A DNA stretch of 64,000 bases. Source: Dendrolimus kikuchii. Its lineage: Eukaryota > Arthropoda > Insecta > Lepidoptera > Lasiocampidae. The stretch lies in the NCBI GenBank assembly GCA_019925095.2, contig CM034407.1:1342210-1406209 (forward strand), written 5' to 3'. The notes beneath the pieces are model-generated. The model made no database searches. It saw only the letters and a program-made list of their open reading frames with translations, and was not told the DNA's origin. Made by a program: the position numbers and the translations under genes. Shown piece by piece: positions 50,525-62,520 of the stretch. The first letter of the stretch is position 1; each line of letters starts with the position of its first letter.

Positions 50525-51055
50525 TAATGTTTATTTAGAGTTATTTAAAATTATTAAAATATACATAAGCAGTTTAATAAAATCCAAAACTTAACTAACT
50601 CTAAACAGGCCCTAACTCAGCAAATGCTGGTTGATCACAACCAACGCTGGTCTTCCGTTAGTGCCAGGCAGTAACGTCACCTTCACAGAAGAAAAAATAA
50701 CTACGGAACATTTAATATTATTTATAATTAGAACACCATGAAACAAAGAATAGACATATTTTGAATAATTTAATATAAGTGCATAATATGTTATGTAATA
50801 ATTATTGAAATTTGAAAATAATGATTTTGAAAAATAATAATAGGTATTACGAACAAAAAGAAATTAAATTAAATAGAACTATAAAAAAAAACACACCATC
50901 AAGTGATGATTGTATTTTGGAACAATTAAATATAATACTGTCTCTTTAAATTATTTTTATCTATGTATCTGTATACTACGGCATCTGGCTTAAAGGCCTA
51001 GTTACCAAGCCTTAAACTAAAAAAAAAAGTGATATACTCTGTGACAAGCAACAAA
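50525..51055. other. Probable insertion between Gag and protease of the gypsy element
   Basis: A ~530-bp segment without gypsy coding. It includes a CTCAGCAAATGCTGGTTGAT inverted motif and ends with a family C tail (GGCTTAAAGGCCTAG ... AAAAAAAAAA) at 50985-51028. Confidence 0.35.
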
Positions 51056-51553
51056 TGTGAACAAATGTGAATTCTCAAACAATAAATGTGAGTATTGAAA
51101 ATGTTAATTTAAAAATGGAAGTAGATACCGGGGCAGCTATTTCGCTTATATCAAAGTCTATCTATATGAAGTATTTTTCAAAGCATAAGTTATTACCTAC
51201 TAATATTACATTAAATTCTATTACAGGCTCAATTGAAGTGGCTGGAAAAATAACAGTTGAAAGTCAAATGTCAAAATAAGTATTTTAAATATTTGTCATT
51301 GATATTATGTTCTCAAGAGAATAATTTTTTACCTTTAATGCATGGGTAGAGATTGGTTAGATGAGTTATTTCCAAATTGGAGAAATGTATTAGTCAATAA
51401 TGTCAGTCTAGTGAGTCAAGTTTAGTCCAAGAGTTAGTCACGATATAAAAATGTTTTTCAAAAAGGTTCAGATTCATGTATTAAAGGTTTTGAAGCAAAA
51501 TTAAACCTAAAGGAAAATTGTACACCAATTTTCAATAAAGCATATCAATTTTG

Positions 51554-51792
51554 ACGGCCTTTGTGGTTGAGCGGGCTAAGCTTTTGCCGGCCTACCTCAC
51601 TGCAACGCAGAGGTTCCGGGTTCGATTCCTGGTATAGTAAATTTCGGAAACGTATTTTCTCCATTATTTACTATGGTCTGGGTGTCTGGGATCGGCCCCG
51701 GAGTAGTCCGTTGTATATTACCCATAACTCAAGCGTAACTTGCTTAATTTGGGGATACACAATATGTGTGTGTTGTAAAAAAAAAAAAAGTT
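51554..51792 (+). mobile_element. tRNA-derived SINE (family D), best copy
   Basis: GTGGTTGAGCGGGCTAAGC (box A), GGTTCGATTCC (box B), a conserved body GGGATCGGCCCCGGAGTAGT, and an A13 tail. Inserted within the gypsy RT region. Confidence 0.78.
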
Positions 51793-52397
51793 GTTTCACA
51801 GTTAGATAAAATGGAAAAATTTATAAAGTCAATTATTCAGAATGGGCATCGCCTATAGTCCCTGTAAAGAAACCTGATGGAATTTATCGTCTGTGTGTAG
51901 ATTTTAAGAGAACTGTAAATCCTAACTTAAAAGTAGACATATCCCTCGCCAAGAGCTGAAGATGTGTATGTAAGTATGTTAGGTGGCCAAGTGTTTTGTG
52001 TGTTAGACTTGTCTGATGCATATCAGCAATTATTAGCGAGTAAAGATAGTTAACCTTTGTTAATAATAAATACTTATAAAGGATTGTATAGATTTACATG
52101 TCTTATTTATGGTATTGCTTCAGCACCTGCTATTTTTAAGTATATTATGGATCAAATATTCTGATGGTACTTTAATACAAGGAAAAAGTGTTGTAGATGT
52201 TTATGTTAAATTGTTAAAAAAGTATTAGATAGATTAAATTTTCACAATGTTAAAGTAAAAGAAGAAAAGTGTATCTGGTTTTCATCATCAGTTGAGTATT
52301 TAGGTCATATAATTTGTAAAGAAGGCAAGAAGCCTAGTCCCACATTAGTCGAAGCTATTGTAAAATGTAAGGTCCCAGAAAATGTCAAAGAAGTCGG

Positions 52398-53050
52398 AAG
52401 TCTTGCGCCGCTTCTTCTCTTCAAGCCATAACATGTTGCGAAGCGGTAGTAAATTAGATTAGGCTCCCATAGAGTAAATAATAACCATAAACAAAATTAA
52501 AATTAACAAGTTGGTGGTAGGCTAAATAAAACTTTAACAATACTCATTGACACTTGACATCTTTGTCTTCCGTGATCACGGCCACTGAAAAGTGGCTGTA
52601 ACGTCGGAAAAACCAAAATCAAATAAAATTACCGCGCTTAAAACCCGTTAAAACGTAGTTTTATTAAGTCGGATCTAATATTTTTTTTTTATTATTAACA
52701 ACTCTACGGACTCGAGTTGCATACTCTTTTTTACAACTTAATTTCTAGATTTCTTCCTTGTGTGTGACATTAATTTATTGATTTTTGTGTTGAGGTGTAT
52801 GTATCTTACGAATAACTTATTATATTAATTTATTCTAGTTTTAATACTAAACTTATACTATTGTAGAGTGTATCTACTACATGCTGGTGTTGTGAGGAAG
52901 TGCATGTGCAGTGTGGGTCTTATATCTATACTTATATATATTGTCCTATCTAGTGCCATGTGTGTTGTTTTTTCTTTTCTATGCCTGGGTTATTAATTTT
53001 TAGGCTCTTTGTGTGTCTTGGTTTGTGTGTGAAGTGTGCGTCGGATCTTA
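52398..53050. mobile_element. Composite insertion in gypsy RT
   Basis: Separates KEVGS (52385) from YLGMLNFY (53052), which are adjacent in gypsy RT. The left part is family G (CCGCTTCTTCTCTTCAAGCC). The middle matches the repeat at 29650-29760 (CTTCCGTGATCACGGC; AACGTCGGAA). GTCGGATCT recurs at 52663 and 53041, suggesting a second nested insertion. Confidence 0.45.
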
Positions 53051-53514
53051 TTTAGGAATGTTGAACTTTTATAATAATTATATTGAGAACTTAAGTACTG
53101 TCACAAAACCATTAAGAGGATTAATTGTAAATAATGCAAAATTGGTCTGGTCAGATAGTCAATAAAAGTCATTTGATTTGTCAAAAAAAAATTATTGGAA
53201 AGTAATATTTTAGTTCATTATAACCTGCACTCCTTCTACTAGTGTTTGCAGATGCCAGTCCAGTAGGGGTTGGAGCTGCTTTATGTCATATCATAAAAGA
53301 AAAATCTATAGCATTTGCATCATGTTCATTAATAAAGATTCAACAGAAGTACTCACAATTAGATAGAGAAGCATTAGATATAATGTATGTGGTAACTAAA
53401 TTTCATAAATATCTTCGGGGTAGGCAATTTACTTTAGTCACAGATAATTCAGCTATTTGTTACATTTTACATCCAAGTAAACTCCTACCTACTCATACCT
53501 ACTTAACCTAACCT

Positions 53515-54235
53515 ACCTACTTAATCTTACCTACCTACTAACCTAACCTACTTAGCAGTATTTCTAATAAATTCTACTGAATCTTTACATTACATTATAT
53601 CAAATTTACTGGTAGGTATACATAATCACTTAATTAATATTTTTACCTTATTTATTATGTCACATATACTAATTTTACAGTTCATTATCTACTTAATTAT
53701 TGTAATTTAACATATTATATATACACTTTAAATTCACTTATTGACGCCAACCTCCAGTGTCCAGTGAGAACTGCGTGGCTCTGTCCTATGAGGGCTGCGT
53801 GGCAAAGTCCAGCAAGTCCTGCGTGGCTCAGGGTTGCGTGGCTCAGGGTGTTCGCTGGGCGTCCTCCAATTTGAATGGATTGAAGAATTTAATTTTATAG
53901 GTGTTTATGTTGAACTAAACTAGGCTTATTAGGGATACAGCCCTATGTGATTCCCTGTGTTAGTGTCACAAAACGGACAGGGGAAAAAAACAAAAAAAAA
54001 GAGTCGGCAGATGCACGGTCACTTATTGCGCATTACATGCACATGTGCGTTGGTCCTGAGACAGGGCGACAGGGCGGACGCCGGGGCCACTTGTGCCCGC
54101 TACTCTACACTGCACTTGTTAATCCATTATTTTGATTTTTTTTCTCACTACACTGCATATTATGGTGCGCTATGGCATCCACAACGGATAAGCAAGCGGC
54201 ACACGTGCGCTGCTCTTGACGGTTGCGACTCGAAT
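53515..54235. other. Simple repeats and unassigned DNA
   Basis: (CCTA)/(CCTAA)-rich stretch 53480-53555 and a GCGTGGCT minisatellite (about four units, 53772-53850). The rest is unrecognised. Confidence 0.5.
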
Positions 54236-54239
54236 CCCG

Positions 54240-56352
54240 ACACATCATCTACTGCTGAATTTTTTCTTTAGTATTTTACAGTATAAACATACTCCAGATT
54301 ATTACATTCCATTACTAAACCAATATAATATTAAATTATTTTTGATTAGTAAACTTTACAAGAACATATTTGTTTTTTTCTATCTCATGTGTATTATTTT
54401 TGTTTTCAATATCTCGTTCTAATTCTTCATTCGTTTCTTTCAAGTATGTTTCAGTGTCACTTAGAGTTGGGAGAAAATGTTCGTCATAAGACGAATCATG
54501 AGTAGTATATATTCCTGATATTTCTGAACTCGATTCTCGAGTGCTCCTTCTTTTTAAAACCATATTTTCATTCATAATAAGACTATCTGAAGCAATTGCG
54601 TCGGATATGACTCTATCTGGGGCTTTAATAGGTATGTTGGAAAGAATTTGACTTTTCGCCATGGCGTTATTCGATGTACTTGCGGCAAAGTTAGACATAT
54701 TTTTGAACAAAGTCCGGCTATTTGATACTTGTAAATGTTTATCAACATCCACCACAACCCCTGGCTGGATACTGTAAATATAATCGGTATGTTGTTGGTC
54801 AAATGATTGCATATCTCCCAAGTTTTTAATCTTCATCAGCATTAACTGTTATATTAGTCATAGGTTCGTTATCGCCTGCATCTGATAACAAAACTTTATT
54901 GTTAAAAGTACCAACTTCCATAATCTTTACTTGCTCATCCTGCTGTGAAGTGGTTTATTGACCGACACTATTTTACTCAGGAATAGTTCTTTTTACTTTA
55001 CTAAACTGAAGTAAATTTTGTACTTTTTGTCTTTTTGTTCTTTCAATAAGATCATTCGCACTTACAGACTTTCCAGGTTCTATAAACACTTTTTTATTTG
55101 TATTTCGTTTTTGTCCGGCTGCTAGGGTTCACACTCTTTAAATAATTAACAAAGGTCTCGTCGTAAGTAACATTCGTTTGTCGTATGCGATAATCTGGCA
55201 ATTTATTTAATACAACTACACACTATACTACTACATATTAGAGCAGCACCAAATCCACTGATTATATTTTTACTTTGTGTAATTTTTGTAGCTTCTAGTA
55301 ATGTTTTTAATAACTCTGAGAACATTTGTTTATTTAACGTATTAGAGCTTGCATTTCGAACTTTATAGTCTGTTAAAATTTTCCTCCACTTTCTTTTTAA
55401 TAGGCCCGAAAAAGACAACACCAAGAGATTGAGTGAGGTGTGTGGAGTTAGGTGGCAAGAAAATAAATCTTTATGTTAAGTTCCTCACACTTAGTTATTA
55501 TATTTATGTTTATATGCGACGATAGATTGTCTTCAATTAAATCTTTAGAACCTGTAGTTTTCCTTGCCCATGGAATGATTATGGTATTAAACCAAATCAA
55601 ATATATCCATATCGAACCAGCCGGATTTGGTTTTGTTGTATCTAGCTCCTTCCGGCCCATTAGCACACCAATTTGTCCACAAGTTGTCAGCTTTATAAAC
55701 GACATACGGAGGAAAAATTTCACCACTTGCCGTAGCTGAGAACATAACAGATATTGCCGTCTTGGTATTGTTTAATGTTCTATTTGGGTTTTTAATCGCC
55801 GACTTAAAGATGCATTTTTGGGACCCTGGATTGTCAGAAAAATTGGTTTCGTCATAGTTCACTATGTGTTCTGGTTTGACATTTAGTAATGAAATCTTTA
55901 AATTTCCAAAATATGAATTGTAGTCTTGTACGGTCTTATTAGCCCGAGATTCTTTTGTGTTATTTATAGATCGCACGGTGAGTATATATTTGTGGCGTTG
56001 CAAAAAATTTCTTACCCACTTTTGACCCGGCATTTTGTCATTAAAAATATGACCCGAGTCCGTTTTTTAAGAAATAATCGTATACTATTGATCTTAGTTC
56101 AAAGCTAGTGAGAGGATATCCATATTCTCCACAAAGAATCAAGCAATTAGCTATTTTATGTTCGTCTGTTGGTGACAGCCTAGTAGGACACCTAACTTTT
56201 TTAGTATGTTTTATCTTATTCAAAATTGTGCGGCGAGGTATACCAAATTGTTTTTCAGCATCATATGAGCTAATATTTTAATTTTCAACAAGACTAATAA
56301 CTATGTTGAGTAAGCTGTCATCATAATCTTTATATTTTCTTCGAGGCATCTT
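54240..56352 (-). pseudogene. pogo/jerky-like DDE transposase
   Basis: Read from 56352: a pipsqueak-type HTH (MPRRKYKDYDDSLL ... AEKQFGIPRRTIL, with an in-frame stop), then PTRLSPTDEHKIANC and GYPLTSFELR. PGQKWVRNFLQRH and NYDETNFSD (first catalytic D) follow in 55587-56033. LIEDNLSSHI (second D, 55448-55726 frame), KWRKILTDYKV and an acidic tail ending YVLVKFTN (54336-54842) complete it. This order matches pogo/Tigger/jerky-type (DDE_1) transposases. At least three frameshifts and one stop make it non-functional. Confidence 0.8.
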
Positions 56353-56769
56353 CATCGACCTTCAACAACAAAAGCTGGAGTAAATATTTTTTTGTCCGAA
56401 ATCAAAAGATCTGAGCTACTACTGAAAATTTCGAATTGATGAGCCCAACAACACTCCCGACATGGAACTCTTAACCGCGACATCTTGAATCGTGATCAAA
56501 AAGTTAGATTAAATATTTATATTTATTTACTTCTGTTTTATAATAGATTCTAAATAAAAACATCATGATGTAACTTAATAATTTCAAGCATATCATAGTA
56601 ACACATTCTGACTGATCTTCATAGTTAAAAAATGTACTAATAAATTTAGTATGAAAATACACAAAGGGAAAAAATCATTACATTTGATTTTGTTTAAAGA
56701 GAAATTAGAAATATATTTTTAAACTACAATCAATTTATTAGTATAATATTATACAATTATTGATATATA

Positions 56770-57112
56770 TCGTTTAAGTCGAGTAAGGCGTCTAGTGGAA
56801 AGTTCATTCGGAATATTACAACAGAAATTTGAAGTTTTTCAAAAACGTATAAGAATGCAACCAAAGTTTTTAGATACTATGATTCTTCCATGCACGTCCC
56901 TGCTTAATTACACTTTGGGAGATTTTGGGTCTGAAGACGTTGCCCTGTCTAATAACAACATTTTACAAAATTATTCATTTGACAGCCAAGATATGGACAT
57001 AACCGGTAATCAAAACGTAGACGCGATGAATATCAGAGAGAACTTCAAAACTTATTTCATATCTGAACATGGGGCAGTACTATGGCAAAATGAAATGATA
57101 ACACGATGTTAA
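56770..57112 (+). pseudogene. PIF/Harbinger transposase C-terminal fragment
   Basis: YRLSRVRRLVESSFGILQQK matches the conserved block after the last catalytic glutamate in HARBI1-like transposases. NFKTYFISEHGAVLWQNEM matches the usual end. The catalytic core is absent. It is adjacent to but opposite in strand from the pogo-like gene. Confidence 0.7.
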
Positions 57113-57119
57113 GCAAGAG

Positions 57120-58040
57120 ATAATTGTCAAAAAGATTTTTTTTGGCGTCACCCCGCACCGCACTACAATGGCAACATCGCACGGCAGCGAAAATATTGTG
57201 TAATAATAAATACTTGTTTTACTTACTAGTTAATTTAATTCCCCCGCTAACTTTTCCCAAGCATTATTTTTGGAATGTTTATCACTATAATTTTTGGCTT
57301 TTGGATTAAATAGGCATTCGGGTAGTTTTCAAAAAATTGCCGTTTTTGACAAAATGAAAAAAAATGTTTAGATGTAATTTTTATCATATTGTATACAATT
57401 TGTTATGCGAAAATGAGTACATTTCACTACAAGGGAACAAGCAACAACCAGTATTTTAGTGGGTAAGAGCCAGGTTAATTAGAAACTGGCAGGTTAAATT
57501 AGATACTGGTTGGTTAGATTAGAAAAACCTTGCGTGAATGATAAATCAGGCAAGATTATAAAAGAGACAACATTAAAATCTTTTTTTTTATTATTAGTAA
57601 TCGAAAGCATCGTATTTTAACCTAAAACAAGAGATTACACTACTGATCTGAAATTTAATTAACCTTAAAAATAGCATTTGAGTATCTAAACTTATTTTAA
57701 TCATAATTAATCAGTCAAATCTAGGTTACACAGTTAAGACATGTTTATTTGAAAATAAACTTTACTATATTCTGAAACATTAAGCGACAATTAGTTTCGC
57801 AATAACAAAACATAAAATTAAAACAACAGGTATTCCTTTTGAAACAGTTTCGACAATCTGTTTCATAAAACAAAACATAAAATTATTAAAAACAAATATT
57901 ACAACCAGGTTCTCCCTCAGAAACAGTTTCATGTAAAAATACTTCTAAAATTATCACTATAATTCAAATCGCAAGAGAAGGGTTGTCCCTTGAAGAACCA
58001 GGGCCAATATTTCTCTTGCTCTCAATAATCAAAGTAAGAG
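57120..58040. other. AT-rich, nothing recognised
   Basis: Contains short tandem CAGGTTAATTAGA-like motifs near 57470-57520 only. Confidence 0.3.
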
Positions 58041-58505
58041 TTAATTCTAGCTAATATCTATTTTTAATTGTCTTAACGACTTTGGAAATTCAAATGCTCC
58101 AATCCTTTTATAGGAAGGTTTAAAATAAGGTGGAGGAAGTTTTTTAATAACTTGATATTTTCCAATCACACTTATATCTGTTTTCTCTGGCCATTTAAAT
58201 TTTCTCTCATTTATTTTCTTGGCAAATTTTACATCAAGGCTGGCTAAAGACTCATTAACCACTTGACCCACATAACGGTGTACATGAAGATTTCAAACAG
58301 GTGACAGAATTTTCTGCAGGCATAGAAGAATCAACGCCAGGACGACGAACAGAAGTAAACGAAACAGCCATATCTGAGGATGATAGCTGAAAGAGAGGTA
58401 CGTCATGAGCAGATTTTTTAGTTACAGGAGAGTTAGCAGTGATGACCAGTCCAGTCAAGTCCGAGGAATGCTGTTGAATGAGAGGTTCGTCAAGTGCCGA
58501 TCTTA

Positions 58506-59933
58506 TTACAGTCTGAAGAGGAACATCAAGAACTTCAACATCTCTTGTTCTTTGTTAGCCTCTGGTAAATTAAAGGAATCCATTGAAGTCAAATTATGAA
58601 GAACTATTTCCTCTGGTAAATTTAAATCAGTGCATTCAGACCTCACATCGCACGCAGACGCAATTGCAATCTCAGACCTAAGTTCTTCCGGGAGATCTGC
58701 TTCACTCATAGCACAAAATGCGTAAGATCTCTTTAAAGCAACCACTGGAGAAGTAATATTTGATAGATTGGGATTCTCAATCTCGTGGTCTGGGATGGAA
58801 GGATTTGACAATATCTCTGATCTAAGAACATGCGTGCCGAGATACTTGACGTGACTACAGCAGCGAGGTCGAATTATACAAGCCTTTTCAACACAACTTA
58901 GGTTTCGCATTGTCATCTGATACTTATCGCTGTCATTCCAAATAACTTGGTGGACTTGTTGGGTCCCTTTAAAAGCACGTAGATCGGTAGGTAACAGTAT
59001 ATCCTTTGCTATAATATCGTAATCGGATACTATTTCAATTTTTATATTCTTCGTATTAGTTTTCAGTGCTTCTACAAAAGCATCGAAATCAGGTATATCG
59101 TGGCCACGGGCAACTATCGCATCAGCAGTGCGCTTTAAAGTCCCACCCACACCGTCGGGTGCCCCCTTGCCATGGCCTGACTCAGTGTAGTTCCACGTCA
59201 AAGAGACCAGTCTGGGATATTGCCATTTCAAGGCGCCGATAACAAAAAATGTCTTGTAATTTCTATATTGACTTGTGGCAGAATCAGACACAAAGTGAAG
59301 GGTAGTAATTTGGGGTGCCTTTTGTTCGAGATATTCAAGGATAGGGTCCAAATGAGCCCAAACAGCAACAGCGTCATGTCTTAAATTCTGACTTATTGTG
59401 GCAAAACATTTTGTTGTTCTGGTGTAATCACTGTTATAGAAATACAATAAACTCGTATGCAAAGTCACTTGCTTTCGACTTCCTCCAAAATGTACTGCCT
59501 GAATCTCTTTAGCATACTGACATTTATAATTTTCTGAAAAGTCAACATGAATGATGGCCTCTTCGGGTTGCAAATAATCTTTTAATGTCTTTATAGCATT
59601 ATGCTGAGCTGTCACTCTACCACAATGTTTGGAAAAGTTCTCTAGGTGTTTTTCAAAAACGTGAATTGCATCTCTTGGCCGGGTCACTATTTTCTCTTTT
59701 TTCACTACTCTGATAATCTTTTCTTGTCCGTTTTGTACAATTTGTTCTAGTTTTGAAGCCCAAGACCAATAGGAAAAATCATCAGAATTATCGAATTCTT
59801 GATAGTTTGATATATTTTTTGGCTTACAATCTTTGCATATCCTCAGTAAACATTGAGAATTAAAAGGGTCGCAGCAAATGTCTATGAGCACGTCAGTCGC
59901 ATTTTTGTGGGGAATTATGTGGTATTTATGCAT
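58506..59933 (-). CDS. Catalytic-core frame of the large DDE-like gene (475 codons)
   Basis: Longest fully open frame in the right half. Cysteine-rich start (C20, C21, C28, C33, C36), D131 and E134 in HVDFSENY, D217 in VSDSATSQY, and E251/H254/D260 in ESGHGKGAPDG. The frame is open upstream of this ATG too (ETCLCITHENFGLLVEAM), so the ATG is internal. The stop at 58506 follows a probable frameshift, because the adjacent frame continues DVPLQTVIRSAL. Confidence 0.6.
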   Translation of the reverse strand: MHKYHIIPHKNATDVLIDICCDPFNSQCLLRICKDCKPKNISNYQEFDNSDDFSYWSWASKLEQIVQNGQEKIIRVVKKEKIVTRPRDAIHVFEKHLENFSKHCGRVTAQHNAIKTLKDYLQPEEAIIHVDFSENYKCQYAKEIQAVHFGGSRKQVTLHTSLLYFYNSDYTRTTKCFATISQNLRHDAVAVWAHLDPILEYLEQKAPQITTLHFVSDSATSQYRNYKTFFVIGALKWQYPRLVSLTWNYTESGHGKGAPDGVGGTLKRTADAIVARGHDIPDFDAFVEALKTNTKNIKIEIVSDYDIIAKDILLPTDLRAFKGTQQVHQVIWNDSDKYQMTMRNLSCVEKACIIRPRCCSHVKYLGTHVLRSEILSNPSIPDHEIENPNLSNITSPVVALKRSYAFCAMSEADLPEELRSEIAIASACDVRSECTDLNLPEEIVLHNLTSMDSFNLPEANKEQEMLKFLMFLFRL

Positions 59934-60122
59934 CGCTTCGACTAACAGTCCAAAGTTTTCGTGGGTAATGCAAAGGCACGTCTCTGGGTTTTTTCGATGA
60001 AAAACGAATCCAAAATGGTCTAAATCTGCTAAAAGTTGAAAAGCTCAATTTGTAATCGACTTTTGTCAAAAATTTTCTGTGCAAGTGGTACAAGGAGTCA
60101 GTCATATAGCGTATCTGTTTTA

Positions 60123-61085
60123 TTACGCCTTCTTTACAGTCTCTTTTTTACCAGCAGTTACAGAGCTATTCTCATGTTCTTCAAGGAATTTTTTAATGTC
60201 CTCTCTTATTTTTTTAACTTTTGATCCTTTCTGCTCACTTACCCTCCTTCTGAAAATGTTTGTCAGTTTTCCTAAACGCCCTTTGTCCTTTAATGTAGTT
60301 TTTATATTTACTCGAAGGTTTCTTGAAAATTCTTGTTTAGCTTTGTGGGTTTTCAGAGCTGTATATGAATGCAGTAAGTTATCATTCATAATATCCATAC
60401 TGTTTTCTTTTTTTTCTGTTAATGTTTTTATTTTCTTCCGATAAGCTTCATTTAATTTTTTAATTCCTTCCAACTGTTTTGTAAGTACTTTAATTTCTTT
60501 ATCCTTTTTGTATCTTAATTTTCTGATTAATCGAGAAGGTGAAATAGCTCTGCTGGAAACTGAAGATGTTTCTGAGACCTGTGAGTGTGATCTACAATCA
60601 GAAAGTGGACTGTTTTGTGATCTCGTGATTCTTGAATTTGGGTTAGTATTTTCTTTATTACCCTTCGAAATGTATAAAATTGAAGGAGAGTCGAGAATTG
60701 AAGGAGAAGGAGAATTCCTATTTGTCACATTCGTTTCTGTAGTACGTTGTAGCTCGTTATTTTTTTCAGCCTCACTATCTGGAGGGCTATATGACTCCAT
60801 AAATCTTACTGCATCAGCTTTTGTATCTTTCTTTCTTTTATAATATGCATCGAAGGCCTCACGCCATTTTTTTCTTTGCGCTTTCCTGGCTCTAGGTGTC
60901 ATATCTTTGATAGAAATCACCTTTTTCTGTGCCTTCCTTTTCTCATATTTAACTTTATTTTTTAGCTGATACTGAGCGTATAATACTGAATTTCCCTTAA
61001 TTTTTTGATATCTCTTTCGTTCTAGTTCCCTTTTTCGTCTTTTACTTTCCTCGGTAGCCGTAGAAACAGAATTCGGTCGACCCAT
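60123..61085 (-). CDS. N-terminal part of the large DDE-like gene
   Basis: 320 codons from MGRPNSV. Extremely basic RKRELERKRYQKIKG, MTPRARKAQRKKWREAFDAY and a coiled-coil LTKQLEGIKKLNEAYRKKIK. A stop directly follows VKKA, but the +1 frame continues with RYMTDSLYHLHRKFL, so the stop results from an indel. Confidence 0.55.
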   Translation of the reverse strand: MGRPNSVSTATEESKRRKRELERKRYQKIKGNSVLYAQYQLKNKVKYEKRKAQKKVISIKDMTPRARKAQRKKWREAFDAYYKRKKDTKADAVRFMESYSPPDSEAEKNNELQRTTETNVTNRNSPSPSILDSPSILYISKGNKENTNPNSRITRSQNSPLSDCRSHSQVSETSSVSSRAISPSRLIRKLRYKKDKEIKVLTKQLEGIKKLNEAYRKKIKTLTEKKENSMDIMNDNLLHSYTALKTHKAKQEFSRNLRVNIKTTLKDKGRLGKLTNIFRRRVSEQKGSKVKKIREDIKKFLEEHENSSVTAGKKETVKKA

Positions 61086-61159
61086 TATTGACCTACAAGC
61101 AAAAACACAGACATCTTCTAAAGATTTAAAATAATTAATAAAATTAGTCTTCAATTTAA

Positions 61160-62515
61160 GTATAAAGTTTTAAAAGGGTCTCATACAGTTATGAGATGTT
61201 AAATATGAGTCTAGAGTATTATTTACAAGGCTTAATAAAAGGCTAAGTTCGATCAACACTATCAATATACTGTGTCTGGCTAAAGCGATCTCATTCACTC
61301 GATCACATCTCATTCACCTGTATGGCACTGACAGGTTATTTAGAAACGGGTTAATGAGAAAATGGCCGTTATGGCGATGGATATGTACAAATGTTTGATT
61401 CAGCTAGGTTATATCTACTCCACTCCAAAGCTGACCTAATGTACTACATCAGGTGAATCTTTAACCAGAACTACACTTGCACACATCTCACCACTTCCGC
61501 TGTTAGCAGACTACTGAGGCGACGTCATGGGAGGGCTATGTACTCGGTGCTGGATTTAGTGTTGCTACCAATCGAAAATATTTAAGGTGACAGGTGGTGT
61601 AGAAATTATTGCTTACAAAAATGTTTCCTCTTTTGCTTTTCCACTTTCTCGATTTAGAAGTCATATGTTTAAAGAGATTGTAGCCTGGACTTTCATTAAT
61701 CAAGTGTTTCACTGCCTTTTGTTTATCTCTAATGTATAAATATTCCATGTATATAATTCTCAAACACTTGTGCTTTGGACACGCAGGTTAATTAGAATAT
61801 GAACTTACAAACTTAAAATCGAGTTCCATCTTTCTTTAAAATAAGTGTTAAAAAGATTTGTCTTGAAGCAGCTAATGTACTTTTAACTGTCCTTAAGAAT
61901 TACGTTGCCCTAAACCGGAAAACAAAGTAACCACAACAAAAAAAAAAACTGGCAGGTGAAATCGGCAAATATTTGAAAATTACCCTCATATTTTTGCACC
62001 AGATAAGTTAATTTTTCGTCCGAGTCCATCGTGATCAACAGCGACGCAGGCCAATTTCCGACTGATGACACGTAGGTTCGCTAGTGGGCGCATATATATG
62101 CGAGAATGCGCGCGCACCAATCAGCGTTGTTCCCGCGCAGACGCGCGTATTACGAAGACTGCGCGCGTCTTTTTAAAATCTCAGAAGTAATGTGTGCATT
62201 ACGCTGTGGAGTTAAGGTTGATTTTGTTATATTCAGTTTTGGATAGACGCATCGATGCGCTTCGACTCTGCGCTAGTATAAATTGACCCTTAGCTAATAA
62301 CTAAAAATTTTGACTGGACAGTAGCAGATTTGCACTTTAAGTTCTGGACAGTGGCACATTTGTACCTAACTTAGTTTATGGAATGGATGGTTAGTAAAAA
62401 AATCGAAAGCAATAAAAAATGTGAAGGATGTATTTATTATATTTAAAAATAAAATGAAATTAAAAAATGAACAATAATGGTATTAAATCTTAGTATTGAA
62501 ACTTAAATCTAAATT
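61160..62515. other. Spacer with CpG-rich core
   Basis: Mostly AT-rich. 62080-62175 is dense in CpG and alternating GCGCGC (AGAATGCGCGCGCACCAATC with an inverted CCAAT-like ATTGG). It may be a promoter for the minus-strand gene ending at 58047, or an element end. No TIR identified. Confidence 0.3.
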
Positions 62516-62520
62516 AAAAC

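Larger units (their letters stand above)
50100..53510 (+). pseudogene. Decayed Ty3/gypsy element broken by several insertions
   Basis: Two CCHC knuckles (CYRCGRFHSPATC, CYKCKCIGHGSFMC; 50330-50435), protease VDTGAAISLIS (51121 on), RT IYRLCVDFKR and FCVLDLSDAYQQ (51870-52030), VEYLGHIICKEG (52290 on), YLGMLNFYNNYI (53052 on), and RNase H VFADASPVGVGAAL with LVTDNSAICYIL (53236-53470). Stops and frameshifts abound. The active-site YxDD was not recovered. It ends before an integrase, in a (TACC)-rich stretch. Confidence 0.8.
58047..61085 (-). pseudogene. Large DDE-like transposase-type gene, family not named
   Basis: One ~1000-codon gene split by frameshifts into four minus-strand frames: 61085-60123 (basic N-terminus), 59933-58506 (core), 58517-58280 (Ser/Thr-rich tail) and 58280-58047 (RYVGQVVN...KFKWPEK). 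Likely start MGRPNSVST at 61085, just after an AG acceptor (GCTTGTAG). The core has HVDFSENY, FVSDSATSQYRN and GHGKGAPDGVGG, spaced like an RNase H-fold nuclease. Frameshifts lie near 60125 and in an A run near 60002. From memory similar proteins are multicopy uncharacterised genes in insects and fishes. Transposition is inferred. Confidence 0.6.

Noticed and set aside
60079..60843. Plus-strand ORFs rich in Phe/Leu/Ser
   Set aside because: Antisense shadows of the basic N-terminal frame of the DDE-like gene.
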